Part shown: positions 55,029 to 64,000 of the stretch, piece after piece
How positions within the stretch are numbered: position 1 is the first letter of the stretch
Layout of the letters: each line of letters starts with the position of its first letter
From: Apoderus coryli
Taxonomy: Eukaryota > Arthropoda > Insecta > Coleoptera > Attelabidae
DNA length: 64,000 nucleotides
Direction of reading: 5' to 3'
Assembly (NCBI GenBank): GCA_911728435.2
Contig: OU452208.1
Coordinates: 5,518,001-5,582,000 of the forward strand
Translations under genes and position numbers: made by a program
Notes under the pieces: generated by a model
What the model was told of the DNA's origin: nothing
Seen by the model: only the letters and a program-made list of their open reading frames with translations
Databases searched by the model: none

Positions 55029-55563
55029 TTTTTTTTTTTTGATTACGCCAAGGCAGAGAAATCATCATAACACCTAGGGAGTTCCTTAGCACTTCCCTAG
55101 GTATTGTGGGACTCTAACCCAAACTAAAACTCTGCCTTATCTTTGTAGTATGGCTCGGGACCGTCCCTTTTCCATGTCCTCGCTTGATTGTCCTCTGTTG
55201 CTGTTGTCTTCTGATGTTGATTTTTGTCTGTTGCTCTTGTCCTCTGTTCGTGGTGTCTAGAAAACACTCTGAAACATACGTTTACATGAGTATACCTGAC
55301 CTGAAAGAAACAATATTAATTGGTGTCCTAGTCCTATGTATTCTTTCATCAGAGTTGACTCCTCGGTTCGCATGGGTCCCTGCCATTGCAAAGACCTTCT
55401 GGGCTCTCAACCTCATGACGTTCCTGAGGGCGTCAAGTTTGAGGTCCCTTCGGATCTGTGCGTTTGACACAAACCAGGGTGCACCCACTGCCATCCTTCT
55501 TGCGTTGTTCTCCGTGGCCTCCAATCGTTTCAGGTACGATGGTGCCGCGTATATGATTGAAAT
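55029..55563 (-). pseudogene. Jockey-type LINE, 3' end with poly-A tail
   Basis: The minus strand reads IYAAPSYLKRLEATENNARR, MAVGAPWFVSNAQIRRDLKL and LRAQKVFAMAGTHANRG, the post-RT C-terminus typical of Jockey (NK-x-x-RM-x-x-x-APWFV-x-N-x-x-x-x-x-DL). A 3'-UTR of about 200 bp follows, with an inverted word ctagggaagtgc/cactccctag-type hairpin, and a poly-A tail (T run at 55028-55039). The 5' end is truncated and abuts a Penelope-like tail at about 55570. Confidence 0.8.
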
Positions 55564-55572
55564 GTTCTAGAA

Positions 55573-55613
55573 TGACCTGAAGAAGGCGACAAACCATCGC
55601 CGAAACGTTGTTA
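55573..55613 (+). ncRNA. Hammerhead ribozyme motif, well preserved
   Basis: Stem I TGAC (55573-55576) pairs with GTTA (55610-55613, one G-U). Core CTGAAGA is at 55577-55583; stem II is GGCGA (55585-55589) with TCGCC (55597-55601), a 5-bp perfect stem; GAAAC is at 55602-55606; stem III is the palindrome ACGT; cleavage is predicted after U55609. It is followed to about 55720 by a Penelope-like tail with gaacctgaaacccaaag, as in the copies at 9.06 and 23.93 kb. Confidence 0.75.
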
Positions 55614-55739
55614 TTTGTTTATTTAATAAAGTTCGACAAGCGAAATGTAATTTTTCGCTAAAAATTAAAAAAAAAATGTTGTTTTCAAGAACCTGAAACC
55701 CAAAGAAAAACAAGAATAAAAAAATTAAAAGAAACATGG

Positions 55740-56433
55740 TTCAAGAACATAAAAAAAGAAACAATAATTTTTATCGAACCCATGAATAAAACTTTTAGAA
55801 AATTAAATAGTTTAGCCACACTATTCCGTGCCGTATGGCCCTGTATACTCGTACATCATATCCTACAAATATAAAGTTACAAATCGTTAGCTGCAACAAG
55901 TTATCATCAAAACAGATTATTTTATTAAAGTGTCTACTTACAAAACTGCTGCTGAATATTCAAATCCAGGGCATCGTCGCGTCGTGTTCCTGTATCACCG
56001 AGGTATAATGCTAAAACTTTAAATCGGTCCTCTTCGTCCATCACTTTCGTGTCATGCAAGTTAGCTCTTAAATAAGTTAGATAGACACATCGTCGTATAC
56101 ATAGTTGAATAGTTTTCCCACCCTTCACTGCTACTGGTCTTACGGAAATGTTTGAGCGAGTTGATGCCCTCAGGCAAGGAAGCCCTTTGAGATTTCAATC
56201 GTGAGAATGACTTTACAAAGTGACCCCAAAATAGCCGGTGTGTGTGCTCACAAAGCAACTCAATTATGGTTTATCCAACACAAGGACATTTGACACAATT
56301 TATCGAACAGATTATTAATGGAAGAGAAGAGATCGATTTGATAGTGTTGTTTATTAGATATTGTCCAATTTCAACATTGACCTACAGGGAGTTTCATTCG
56401 AGTGAGGGTTTAGCATACAGGGTGTGACATATA
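55740..56433 (-). other. Spacer with a possible minus-strand exon (55942-56150)
   Basis: On the minus strand a frame of about 64 codons ends at a strong donor, TTTT|gtaagt (exon end 55942). It reads TIQLCIRRCVYLTYLRANLH and MDEEDRFKVLALYLGDTGTR then DALDLNIQQQF. Composition is clearly less AT-rich than the flanks. No acceptor is certain and the protein is not recognised; it could be a host exon or a Gag-like remnant. An overlapping frame at 56061-56258 on the same strand is less convincing. Confidence 0.3.
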
Positions 56434-58877
56434 GTGGGTGCAATGGAACAAGGACACATTCTGACGGCTGTAGTTTGCGATCTTTCTAGAGCATTTGACT
56501 GCGTTTCTCATGCGATTCTTTTAAAGAAACTTCCCCTATATGGCATTAGAGCAAATGCTCTTAATTTCATAAGATCTTACTTGAGTGATCGACACCAGTT
56601 AGTTGACTATATGGGAGAGAGGTCTGAAGGAAGGCCTGTGACAACCGGAGTACCCCAGGGCTCAATTCTTGGTCCACTTTTATTTATTATATATGTCAAC
56701 GACTTATCATCTTTTTTGAGGGATACTCAAGTAATTCAGTATGCAGAGAACACCACAATTTACCAGGCTTCCGAGGATTTTAATAAAATAATCCAAACCA
56801 AATTAAAAAGTGCTGAGAATTGGTTTGCCTCTAACGGACTGTCTCTTAACTTCTCGAAAACGGAGAGGATTGATTTTACACTACGGAAAAATTTTACTAG
56901 CGAACACAATCCTCATAAGTTTCTTGGAGTAATTGTAGACACAAAATTGACATGGAAAGATCAGATCGATTGGCTAGCCATAAAATTGTCCAGTGTGGTT
57001 TATCTCTTGCGAAAACTATCGACTACATGTTCACAAGAAGTCTTGCGTTGCGCATATATGGGATACTTTCAGGGCCTAATTAGTAATAGATTTTCTTCAA
57101 GTGCTTTGAATTTTCTGAAGAGTTATTTGCACGGTCGTCGTCAATTTGTTGAAACCCTTAATGGAAGATCTGACTTGGGCTACATAGCTTGTGGTGTACC
57201 TCAGGGATCAGTATTGGGACCTCTGCTTTTCTGTATATATACATCCAACCTTCCAAGCTGTCTTAATTTTTGTAGTCCCTATATGTACGCTGATGACAGT
57301 CAGCTGAGATTTTCATTTAATCCTGAAGATATCTCTGTTGCTTCAGATCAAATAAAACAAGACTTAACTCCTCTTATAACTTGGTCCAGTGCACACCAAT
57401 TAAAAATTAATCCATCTAAGACAAAGATATTGGCTTTTGGTAGAAGCAGGGCATTAGTGGAACAGGGTCTTAGGGTTGACATTGATGGTACGCCCATCGC
57501 ATTTTGTCAGTCAGCGAGGAATTTAGGGGTTGAAATGGACACGGATCTGCGCTTTACGGGTCACATAACTAAATGTGTAAGTAAAGCATATTCTACATTG
57601 AAAATGTTATATCCGCACAGACATTGCCTTACAACAGATTTAAAAATAAAATTAACAGACACTCTTGTGCTAAGTAACTTCAATTATTGTGATATTGTGT
57701 ATGGTCCTTGTTTGTTGAAGTCAGATCAAGATCGTATTCAGCGTGTACAAAAGTCCTGTTTAAGGTATGTATACGGAATTAGAAAATATGATCCAATAAG
57801 CCACAAATTGGTTAGTCCAAAATGGCTTTCTATGAAAGATAGACGATTTCATCACGCTGCATGCTTTTATCACAATTTATTGCTTGACGGGCATCCACCA
57901 TATTTGTTCGAAAAGATTAGGTTTAGGTCTGATGTACACAATCTTAATCTGAGGTTTAGGGGTTTATTGTCTCCTCCGGCTCATCGCGCCTTGTTATTCG
58001 AGCGATTCTTTTCCTATAACGTCTATAGCATCTACAATGGAATTCCTCACAATTTTAAGACTTATAAAATAACAACATTTCGTGTACTTCTTAGAAGAAA
58101 ACTATTAAATTTGGTTTAATTTTCATATTGTGTAGTGGTTATGATTTCAAATTTAATTTAATTTTAATTTTGTTTTCTTTTGTTGTTTTTCTTCTTTGTA
58201 TTCATTGCATTTCAAATTGATTTAGTTAATTGTAAGTTTTCGGGAACTGTTATATATGTAGTAGTATAAAGTGTGAATTTTTCCGTACGAGTTAGAATAT
58301 CAAAATCAGTTTTACTGCCTTCTAACCCCTTTTGCAGTTATTTTTTGGCTTCTTGTAGTTATGATTGCGGTTGCTATATTGTAATTGTGATTGCGTTTTT
58401 ATTATGTTTACACGTTATGCATTGTAAATTTTTCTTTGTATATGACTGCAAATAAACTGTTTATTATTATTATTATTATTATTAATAGCGTTCTGTTTTG
58501 GGGCAAGGCACCGCAATGGCAAATTATCTTTAAAATTCAAAAGGCGGCTGTACGCGTAATGGTTAAAGCTGGATATAGAGAGCCATACAAACCCTTCTTT
58601 AAAAAATTAATTATTTTAACAGTTCCTGCTCTGTATGTTTGGCAGTGCATTTGTTATATTAGGGAAAATCTCAATACTTTAATAAGTCATGAGGATCTAC
58701 ACTGTTATGAAACGCGGCATAAGAAAAACCTGTGTCTGCCCCGGCACAGATTAGCTTTGACCGATCACAGTTTCAGGTTATGGCCGTTAGGGTCTATAAT
58801 CACCTCCCTCGTCAGATAAAAGATATTGCGAACAACAATAAATTTTCTATTACTGTTTTCCAAGTTATTAACTAAAA
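56434..58877 (+). pseudogene. Jockey-type LINE (A), split by insertion of a second LINE
   Basis: The first part (56450-57089) reads VCDLSRAFDCVSHAILLKKL, YLSDRHQLVDYMGE, TGVPQGSILGPLLFIIYVND, QYAENTTIY where YADD is expected (active site changed to YAEN), then HKFLGVIVDTKLTWKDQI and LRKLSTTC, CAYMGYFQGLISN. The frame resumes after the insertion at 58489: SVLFWGKAPQWQIIFKIQKA, VMVKAGYREPYKPFFKKL, LTVPALYVWQCICYIREN, CYETRHKKNLCLPRHRLALT, then a shift and VYNHLPRQIKDIAN to about 58877. Start and endonuclease are missing. Confidence 0.9.
57090..58482 (+). mobile_element. LINE (B), 5'-truncated, inserted in frame inside LINE A
   Basis: The target duplication taatag flanks the element (57084-57089 and 58483-58488). 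Open frame from the left junction to 58119: ALNFLKSYLHGRRQFVETLN, CGVPQGSVLGPLLFCIYTSN, YMYADDSQLRFSF (intact active site), LKINPSKTKILAFG, ARNLGVEMDTDLRF, FNYCDIVYGP, DRIQRVQKSCLRYVYG and the C-terminal tail. The 3'-UTR ends tgcaaataaactgttt plus (att)n. Through the junction, LINE A and LINE B form one uninterrupted 561-codon frame (56434-58119). Few lesions, so this is one of the younger insertions. Confidence 0.9.
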
Positions 58878-58879
58878 TT

Positions 58880-59160
58880 GAATATTTTTAATGCGACACA
58901 CTGTATGAATTTTCATCAAAATTAGAACATAAGAATTTTGGATGACAAAGACACTTGAAATTTTATCAGATTTAAAATAAATTATGTCCTAAAGGTAGTT
59001 TACTCACATTTTGAATATCAGCCGATAATTTTCAAATATAGGTGATGTTTTTTGATACTGAAATGTCTATTTCGAAATAAAATTAGCCCTTTTTGAAATC
59101 AACTTGATGTTTTCTGAAATATTGTTGGAAAAGGTGTAGTCCTAAAAAATTTGTCATAAC
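58880..59160. other. Short unassigned spacer
   Basis: Probably partly the 3'-UTR of LINE A (gcgacacactgtatgaatttt at 58893). Nothing else seen. Confidence 0.3.
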
Positions 59161-59525
59161 TCAATTCCTAATTTCGCATAATTCAATTCCTGGATCATCT
59201 TCATTTAGCTCATGAATAAATAATTTTACTTTATATAGACGATGTTTTTTTTTTTTTTTTAATCCTGTTTCTCTTGCTACTCCCAGACGATTTATGATAA
59301 TTTCTTCAATGGACAAAACAACATTTAATTGCGTATTCTCCAAAATTGTAAATACGAGCTCTAGGAAGATCACGTACGTGTCCGACTTCTCTAAATTTAT
59401 TTTCAATTGTGCTTGAAACATCCTAGTGTCAGGATATTTATTATTAAACATTTCGCAAACCTCATTTTGTGTTGTAGTTCGATCACCACATCCCATCATA
59501 ATAATTAATGAAACGCTGGTAAATG
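59161..59525 (-). pseudogene. Transposase N-terminal (DUF4817/HTH) remnant
   Basis: The minus strand reads GDRTTTQNEVCEMFNNKYPD, then NVVLSIEEIIINRLGVARET, KKKHRLYKVKLFIHELNEDD and PGIELCEI. The order (ring of RA-x-x-x-F-N-x-x-YPD, an S-x-x-E...VARE-x-G helix-turn-helix, K-x-YKV-x-L-x-x-ELNEDD-x-x-x-x-EFCE) matches the DNA-binding half of insect transposase-like proteins. The catalytic half is absent. Related in type to the remnant at 21243-21660. Confidence 0.5.
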
Positions 59526-59559
59526 TTGGTCGATGGAAAATATCGCACATATTATTTTT

Positions 59560-60590
59560 ATATGGTTAATTATAAACGCTAATTGAACATCAGTTTTAAT
59601 GCTTTGTTTTATTATTGAATGTTTATGCTAGGTTCGAGACGAACAGGAATAAAGCTCGTACAAAATAAGTAATTAAGTATAAAATACCTACCTTCTAAAA
59701 ACAAGCAGTATAAAATTTCAATTTCCAGGAGAATTAAGAAAGAATTACGGGAATTTAAAGCCGGATGGTCTTATCGTGAAGTAGCGAAAAGTAATATAAT
59801 AAATACGTATAAAAGGCGTCTACTCCACAATACAAACGTCCTTATATTAGGTCATTCAAAAAGTCCATATCGTCGGCTAAATCCATTTTTTACTATTTTG
59901 GGATGTTTTGATATTTAGGAACTAGATAGTGTCTTACGTCGACCCGTAAACCGTTTAACTCGCTATTCAGGCTAAAAATGGTTTAATTTACGACGCACGT
60001 ATACCACCTAACTGCATGTTGTGATATGCGCAAAAAAATACTGCTATCTCCCGCTAAATCGGCTATCCCATGCCAAAAGACAGTAACTGCTGGAAATTGA
60101 AATCGCGGTAAATTCGAATTTTCTAAAATTTAATGGCATTTGAAAGATAGAAAGGGTTTGAAATTTGCCAGAATTAAATAGAAGTACCTAGTGTAGACTA
60201 TTAACGATACTTAGGTAGGTACACGAAAAAACACATCTTTTTAAAATTTGAGGTATGGCTTAAAAAACTTTGTTTTATCGTTGGATTATATTTAGTAGAA
60301 GAAATTGTAAAAGCACAGTAATATCGCTTGGTAAAAATAAAATCAAACAATGTTCGTTTGAAAACCTAGTAACTTACTTTACACCGTTTTTTAGTGGCTT
60401 TAAAAAATTAGGTTTTAAAATAGAACGAAAAAAAATTATAAAACCATTGTTTTTAAGATATTTATTTTAGAAATATTTTTAGATAACAAAAAACTCTTTA
60501 TTTGCCAACTGAAATGTTAATAACTATTCATGATCACTTTCGAGATTTTGCTCGAAGGTATTTTCTTTCGTTTTTTTAAATGCATCTGCT
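59560..60590. other. Unassigned DNA
   Basis: No gene or repeat recognised; the frame at 60270-60470 is lysine-rich low-complexity sequence. Confidence 0.3.
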
Positions 60591-60599
60591 AATGCATCT

Positions 60600-61088
60600 G
60601 CTATATAATTGAGATTGTGAACTGGTCTGCATAGGACTTTAATAAAGATAACGTCGAATTCCGGTGCCATATACCTTCGCATATTTATTTGACCTACCCT
60701 AGACCCCTGACATCACAACATTTCGTCACAACTGGAGCAGCATAATATGTAAGCATTGGTCGAATAATTGATTTGTAAATTGTTAATTTATTTTCTGTAT
60801 TTAGAGTGCTATTTATTTTTGCTTATAAGAGGGTGTATTGTATTTACAGCTCCAAGCACTTTTTGGATTGTTTTATTTGTGTTTTTTGTGAATAATAATC
60901 CTCACATTTCTATTTTGCTGTTTACAGAAGAGGCCATGGTGCCAAACCCTATCAAAGGCTTTTTCTATATCCAATAGAAGCAAATTTGTTACTTGATCTC
61001 TTTTAAAATTTTTGTGTCCTGGACAATTTGTGTCGTTAACATCACCATATTGTGACCCTTTCTGATACCAAACTGTTCTTTTGGGATG
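60600..61088 (-). pseudogene. Jockey-type reverse transcriptase fragment with internal deletion
   Basis: The minus strand from 61088 reads IIPKEQFGIRKGHNMVMLTT and, after a shift, NLLLLDIEKAFDRVWHHGLF; then the sequence jumps to LNTENKLTIYKSIIRPMLTY and YAAPVVTKCC near 60740. The first blocks are the RT palm entry, the last the post-RT thumb; the GVPQG and YADD region between them is deleted. Confidence 0.7.
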
Positions 61089-61094
61089 ATGTTA

Positions 61095-61494
61095 TACTTT
61101 TTTTCTACGACTGTCTTTAAATGCCTTCATTATATGTTCATCATGATTTGAAAATGTAGTACATTGTAATGCTGTTTTTCATTTACCCGTGCGTAATAAT
61201 ATTTCCCACTAGTTGCTATGCAACTAGTAGGAACAATTATTACGCACGGATAAAATTTCCTGGTAATGACAAAAGTAGCGGCGGGCATGAAAAATCACCA
61301 TAGCAACGCCAAAAGTACAAACACCATTTGACAGTTTTGGTATTTATAATTAATAATAGTCTAGTCAATTTAATACTTCTAATTTATCGTATTTAGGTTT
61401 ATACGTTAACAGGGGTAAGTTTCGAAAAACAAATATTTTCCTAAAAATTATGTTAAATTTATTCAAAATCATTAAAACAGTCGTAGAAAAAGTA
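61095..61494. mobile_element. MITE with TACTTTTTTTCTACGACTGT inverted repeats
   Basis: The ends TACTTTTTTTCTACGACTGT (61095) and ACAGTCGTAGAAAAAGTA (to 61494) are flanked by TA on both sides. Length is 400 bp. An inner palindrome (61187-61249, CCGTGCGTAATAAT arms) is part of the element and also occurs in the truncated copy at 24424-24575. TA duplication suggests Tc1/mariner-type mobilisation. Confidence 0.85.
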
Positions 61495-61507
61495 TAGTGT
61501 GAAACTC

Positions 61508-61605
61508 ACATGAAATGACCATTTCCTACTCGTATGATCTGCAGCACTCGCCTGCGGCGCATGCTGCAAACGATCATGCTCGTAGGAAATATATGTCATT
61601 TCATG
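61508..61605. repeat. Imperfect palindrome next to the MITE
   Basis: ACATGAAATGAC (61508) pairs with GTCATTTCATGT (to 61605); inner words TTCCTAC/GTAGGAA and GATC/GATC continue the stem with mismatches. The loop is GC-rich (cactcgcctgcggcgc). Confidence 0.75.
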
Positions 61606-61614
61606 TTCGTTGCA

Positions 61615-62120
61615 CAATATACTATTACCGATAGTATCTATTCGTGTTAGTAAAATTTTTCAGCAATTTTTGACATACAGTTTACACACCCAAAGCCATG
61701 CCGATTACCACTGAACTACGGCAGACGATAAAAGAAATACTACATATTTGTAACTTTTAAACGCAATTTTCTCGAGATTGATGGAGGCAAATATCAAAAG
61801 TAACCTATTATTGCTATAAAGCAGAGGCAGAAAAAAATGCTTTCACATAATGTATCATTGATACCTACTGCTATTTAAAAATTTGAGGGTTGTGTCCACC
61901 CCTATCACAGGGCTAAAGCGATTTCAATCAAAAACTCATGGGTTTCTCATAGGACTCCCCCAAACTCATATATCAAAAGTTGGCTCAATTGGTTGACGTG
62001 TTTAGGCGCTACCGTGGAAGAATATATACACACAGACAGACAGACTTCCATCTGGAAATGGTCTTAATCATCTCAGGCTAGTTCAACATTTTTTTAGGTG
62101 TATTTTCCCTATGGGTTGGG
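61615..62120. other. Unassigned DNA with a tRNA-like A box
   Basis: On the minus strand near 61712-61695 the word TAGTTCAGTGGTAATCGGC fits a pol III A box, but there is no B box at tRNA or SINE distance. Words at 61780-61810 recur near 8347-8380. No frame supported. Confidence 0.3.
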
Positions 62121-62124
62121 AAAG

Positions 62125-62360
62125 TAATTCATCAATTGGGCCACGAATTGCTACCTAATCCACCATAATTTCCAGATTTAGCTCCCTCGGACTATTTATT
62201 GTTGCCAAGCTGTCTGGAGGGCAGGGGATTCGGGTCAAATGAAGAGGTCATCGTTCAAACAAACGCTTATTTTGAGCGCACTGAGGAATCTTATTAATTA
62301 GAGAGAATAAAAAAATTGGAACACGTTGGAGTAACGCTAAAAGGAAATTATGTATAAAAT
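62125..62360 (+). pseudogene. Mariner transposase C-terminal fragment
   Basis: The plus strand reads IHQLGHELLPNPP, a stop, FPDLAPSDYLLLPSCLEGRG, FGSNEEVIVQTNAYFERTEE, then another stop and IKKLEHVGVTLKGNYV. The PDLAPSDY block with the third catalytic Asp and the following tail are typical mariner. In-frame stops at about 62165 and 62295. The upstream catalytic parts and inverted repeats are absent. Confidence 0.8.
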
Positions 62361-63300
62361 TAAGGTATTTTGCCAAAACAAAAATAGTTTCCTTTAAAAG
62401 TCACGGACTTATCAAACGAAATTCTATTTAGAACCAGTTAAATAATATTAAAAAAAAAATCTTCAATTATCTCTGATGTTATTTTAAATTATATGTTAAA
62501 ATGCTGCACAAAGAGAACATAAATATAACCCGTATATATATATTTAATGTATATTTTTCTTTTCGGATTACAATGCGTTTAAATCTTCCACACATAAATC
62601 TACCAAACGGTCAAAAATCCCTGAATAAATGCGCGGACCGCCTCTCGTCCGGTCGTATAGTAGCAAAATGCAGAAAAAAGGCATCCAAGAGTAAAGAACG
62701 AACAATTTTACTTTATTGGAAATCTATGGTTTGACGTGATGCTAGATTTATTGGTAACTTTGCTGGGCTATTTACTGAAGATTTAACGATTTTCATAGCT
62801 ATTTTTCGTCGACCATGTATGTGTATGTGAGTAGATCTCTGTTGAGGATCAAAATAGCGCCAGGATATATGTATAAAAAATATATATTTATATTAACGAG
62901 AACTTGGAACAATGGTGCACAATAATTTATGGATCTAGCAGGACATTCTGCTTTATGCCAAGAATATTTGTCTGGAATAATATACAGTGTGTATCAAATA
63001 TGGCATACATGTACAAGTACGCACATACACGTGACTTATTGTTTTACAATGTTGGTAAACCACTAACATTGGCTGGGGTGTAACGCACCCCTCTCGACGA
63101 ACGCCGAGTTAAATTTACCAAATCCTGGAGCATCTACAGGGCATTGTATTAACCGATCCTCTGCGACAACTTTGGTGTACTACTTTTTCAAATTTTGGCG
63201 GCGCAGATTTGACTAGGCATGGAAGATGGAAGCTGGCAACTGTTGCTGAAGGATACATTGAAGAATCTTAAATAAGATACAACGTGTAGCTCTTATTAAC
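62361..63300. other. Unassigned DNA
   Basis: No gene supported. A short region at 63070-63250 is less AT-rich but has no open frame or recognised motif. Confidence 0.3.
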
Positions 63301-63309
63301 TCTAGTTTT

Positions 63310-63780
63310 CAACGAAAGCAGGGTAAAGTTCGGCACGGATTTCTGACAATCAAAACAGCTGTAAAATATGCCCTGTATTTTAACATACGTTTATATAGTA
63401 GGTATGGGTAAAGTTATTAGAAAAGAAAACAGATTTGTGTGTTATTCTTATGGAATCTACTCGCTTAAACAACACCCAAACTTACAATGCTATGCTGCCA
63501 GAATTTAAATTATCGCTATATTACACCTCGTACTTATTATTCATGCAATACCGTAATTAATCCGAAATCTATTTACACCCGACACACGCGCAGATGCTTC
63601 ATTAATCATAAACTTTATTTCCCCAAGTTTATTTTATTTTATTTTTGCTAAAATAATTTGGTTGTTGAAAAAATTCCATTTTATTTTTATTTCATTCCAT
63701 TCAGTTCATTCAAAATCTGGCAACAATCAAGAAAAGATATGAAATCCGCGGATGCCACACTTTCTTTGAAGATTTACACC
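63310..63780 (-). repeat. Uninterrupted paralogue of the repeat at 50386-53640
   Basis: The complement of this stretch matches both flanks of TIR element copy 2. At the equivalent insertion point (about 63728-63738) it reads tcttttcttgattgttgcc on the complement, with no insertion. The remaining 63790-64000 is AT-rich and unassigned. Confidence 0.75.
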
Positions 63781-64000
63781 TTAAAAATATTCCGGCACAT
63801 TTTCCTCAACAAATCCACACATTACACAATATATTTACACATGGAACATTATTGGATACTTAATTTTGCAATTTAATTTACTCAACTACTACAATAATAT
63901 AGCAATTATTAAAACATTATTTTATCTAAAAAAACTCATAATTTATACTTATTTTTATTTAACTACTATTCACATGAACTAAATCTGGCAGAATTGTTTT

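Noticed and set aside
55184..55570. 128-codon plus-strand frame with a hydrophobic start
   Set aside because: It is the antisense shadow of the Jockey C-terminus on the minus strand, which has clear family motifs.
61684..61712. tRNA-like A box (TAGTTCAGTGGTA on the minus strand)
   Set aside because: No B box at the right distance and no cloverleaf; the downstream sequence is AT-rich. At best a decayed SINE head.

Overview
This is AT-rich animal DNA, most likely from an insect. It has canonical GT-AG splice sites, Ig-domain exons that match the arthropod Sidestep family, and transposon families typical of insects: mariner, Tc1-like, Jockey- and I-type LINEs, RTE, BEL/Pao and hAT. I cannot name the species or order. 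There are no bacterial operons, rRNA genes, convincing tRNAs or CRISPR arrays.

Only one host gene is well supported. Two exons on the + strand (20076-20208 and 27447-27655) join in phase to encode most of one V-type Ig domain of a Sidestep-family cell-surface receptor. The 7.2 kb intron between them is packed with transposons. The signal-peptide exon and the later exons were not found in the window. A few short ORFs with good splice donors (55942-56150 on -, 31332-31524 on -, 47246-47413 on +) and a signal-peptide-like ORF (21039-21242 on -) are weak exon candidates.

Nearly everything else is a layered transposon graveyard. 0-5 kb: two hAT elements with 8-bp target duplications. 5-8 kb: LINE RT and endonuclease fragments around a 46-bp minisatellite. 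8.5-10.3 kb: a TA-flanked CACTGAA element carrying a 0.8 kb palindrome and three hammerhead ribozyme motifs. 10.8-12.2 kb: an I-clade LINE 3' end split by a Mutator-like element with a perfect 9-bp duplication. 13.2-15.6 kb: a decayed LINE. 16-18 kb: a CGTCACCC-TIR DNA transposon and a MITE. 19-27 kb: the Sidestep intron with Tc1, hAT, mariner and Penelope-type repeats. 28.7-30.2 kb: a nearly complete mariner with 41 residues between its last two catalytic Asp, inactivated by a small deletion. 31.8-37.8 kb: LINE fragments and a Crypton tyrosine recombinase. 38.2-41.5 kb: BEL/Pao debris forming a palindrome, then an RTE LINE. 43.1-45.9 and 50.4-53.2 kb: two near-identical copies of a second CACTGAA element carrying the same LINE insertion. 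47.1-48 kb: an element with CACAGTG termini. 55-59 kb: a Jockey 3' end, a Penelope-type ribozyme tail, and one LINE inserted in frame inside another. 59-64 kb: fragments and a MITE.

The most interesting content is the set of hammerhead-ribozyme motifs with palindromic stem III (four intact loci, one of them a head-to-head pair, plus three weaker ones), the Crypton bounded by repeats that differ only in an inverted 3-bp core, and the CACTGAA elements, whose TA target site is confirmed by an empty-site paralogue near 63.7 kb. All family assignments come from reading motifs in the sequence; no database search was run.
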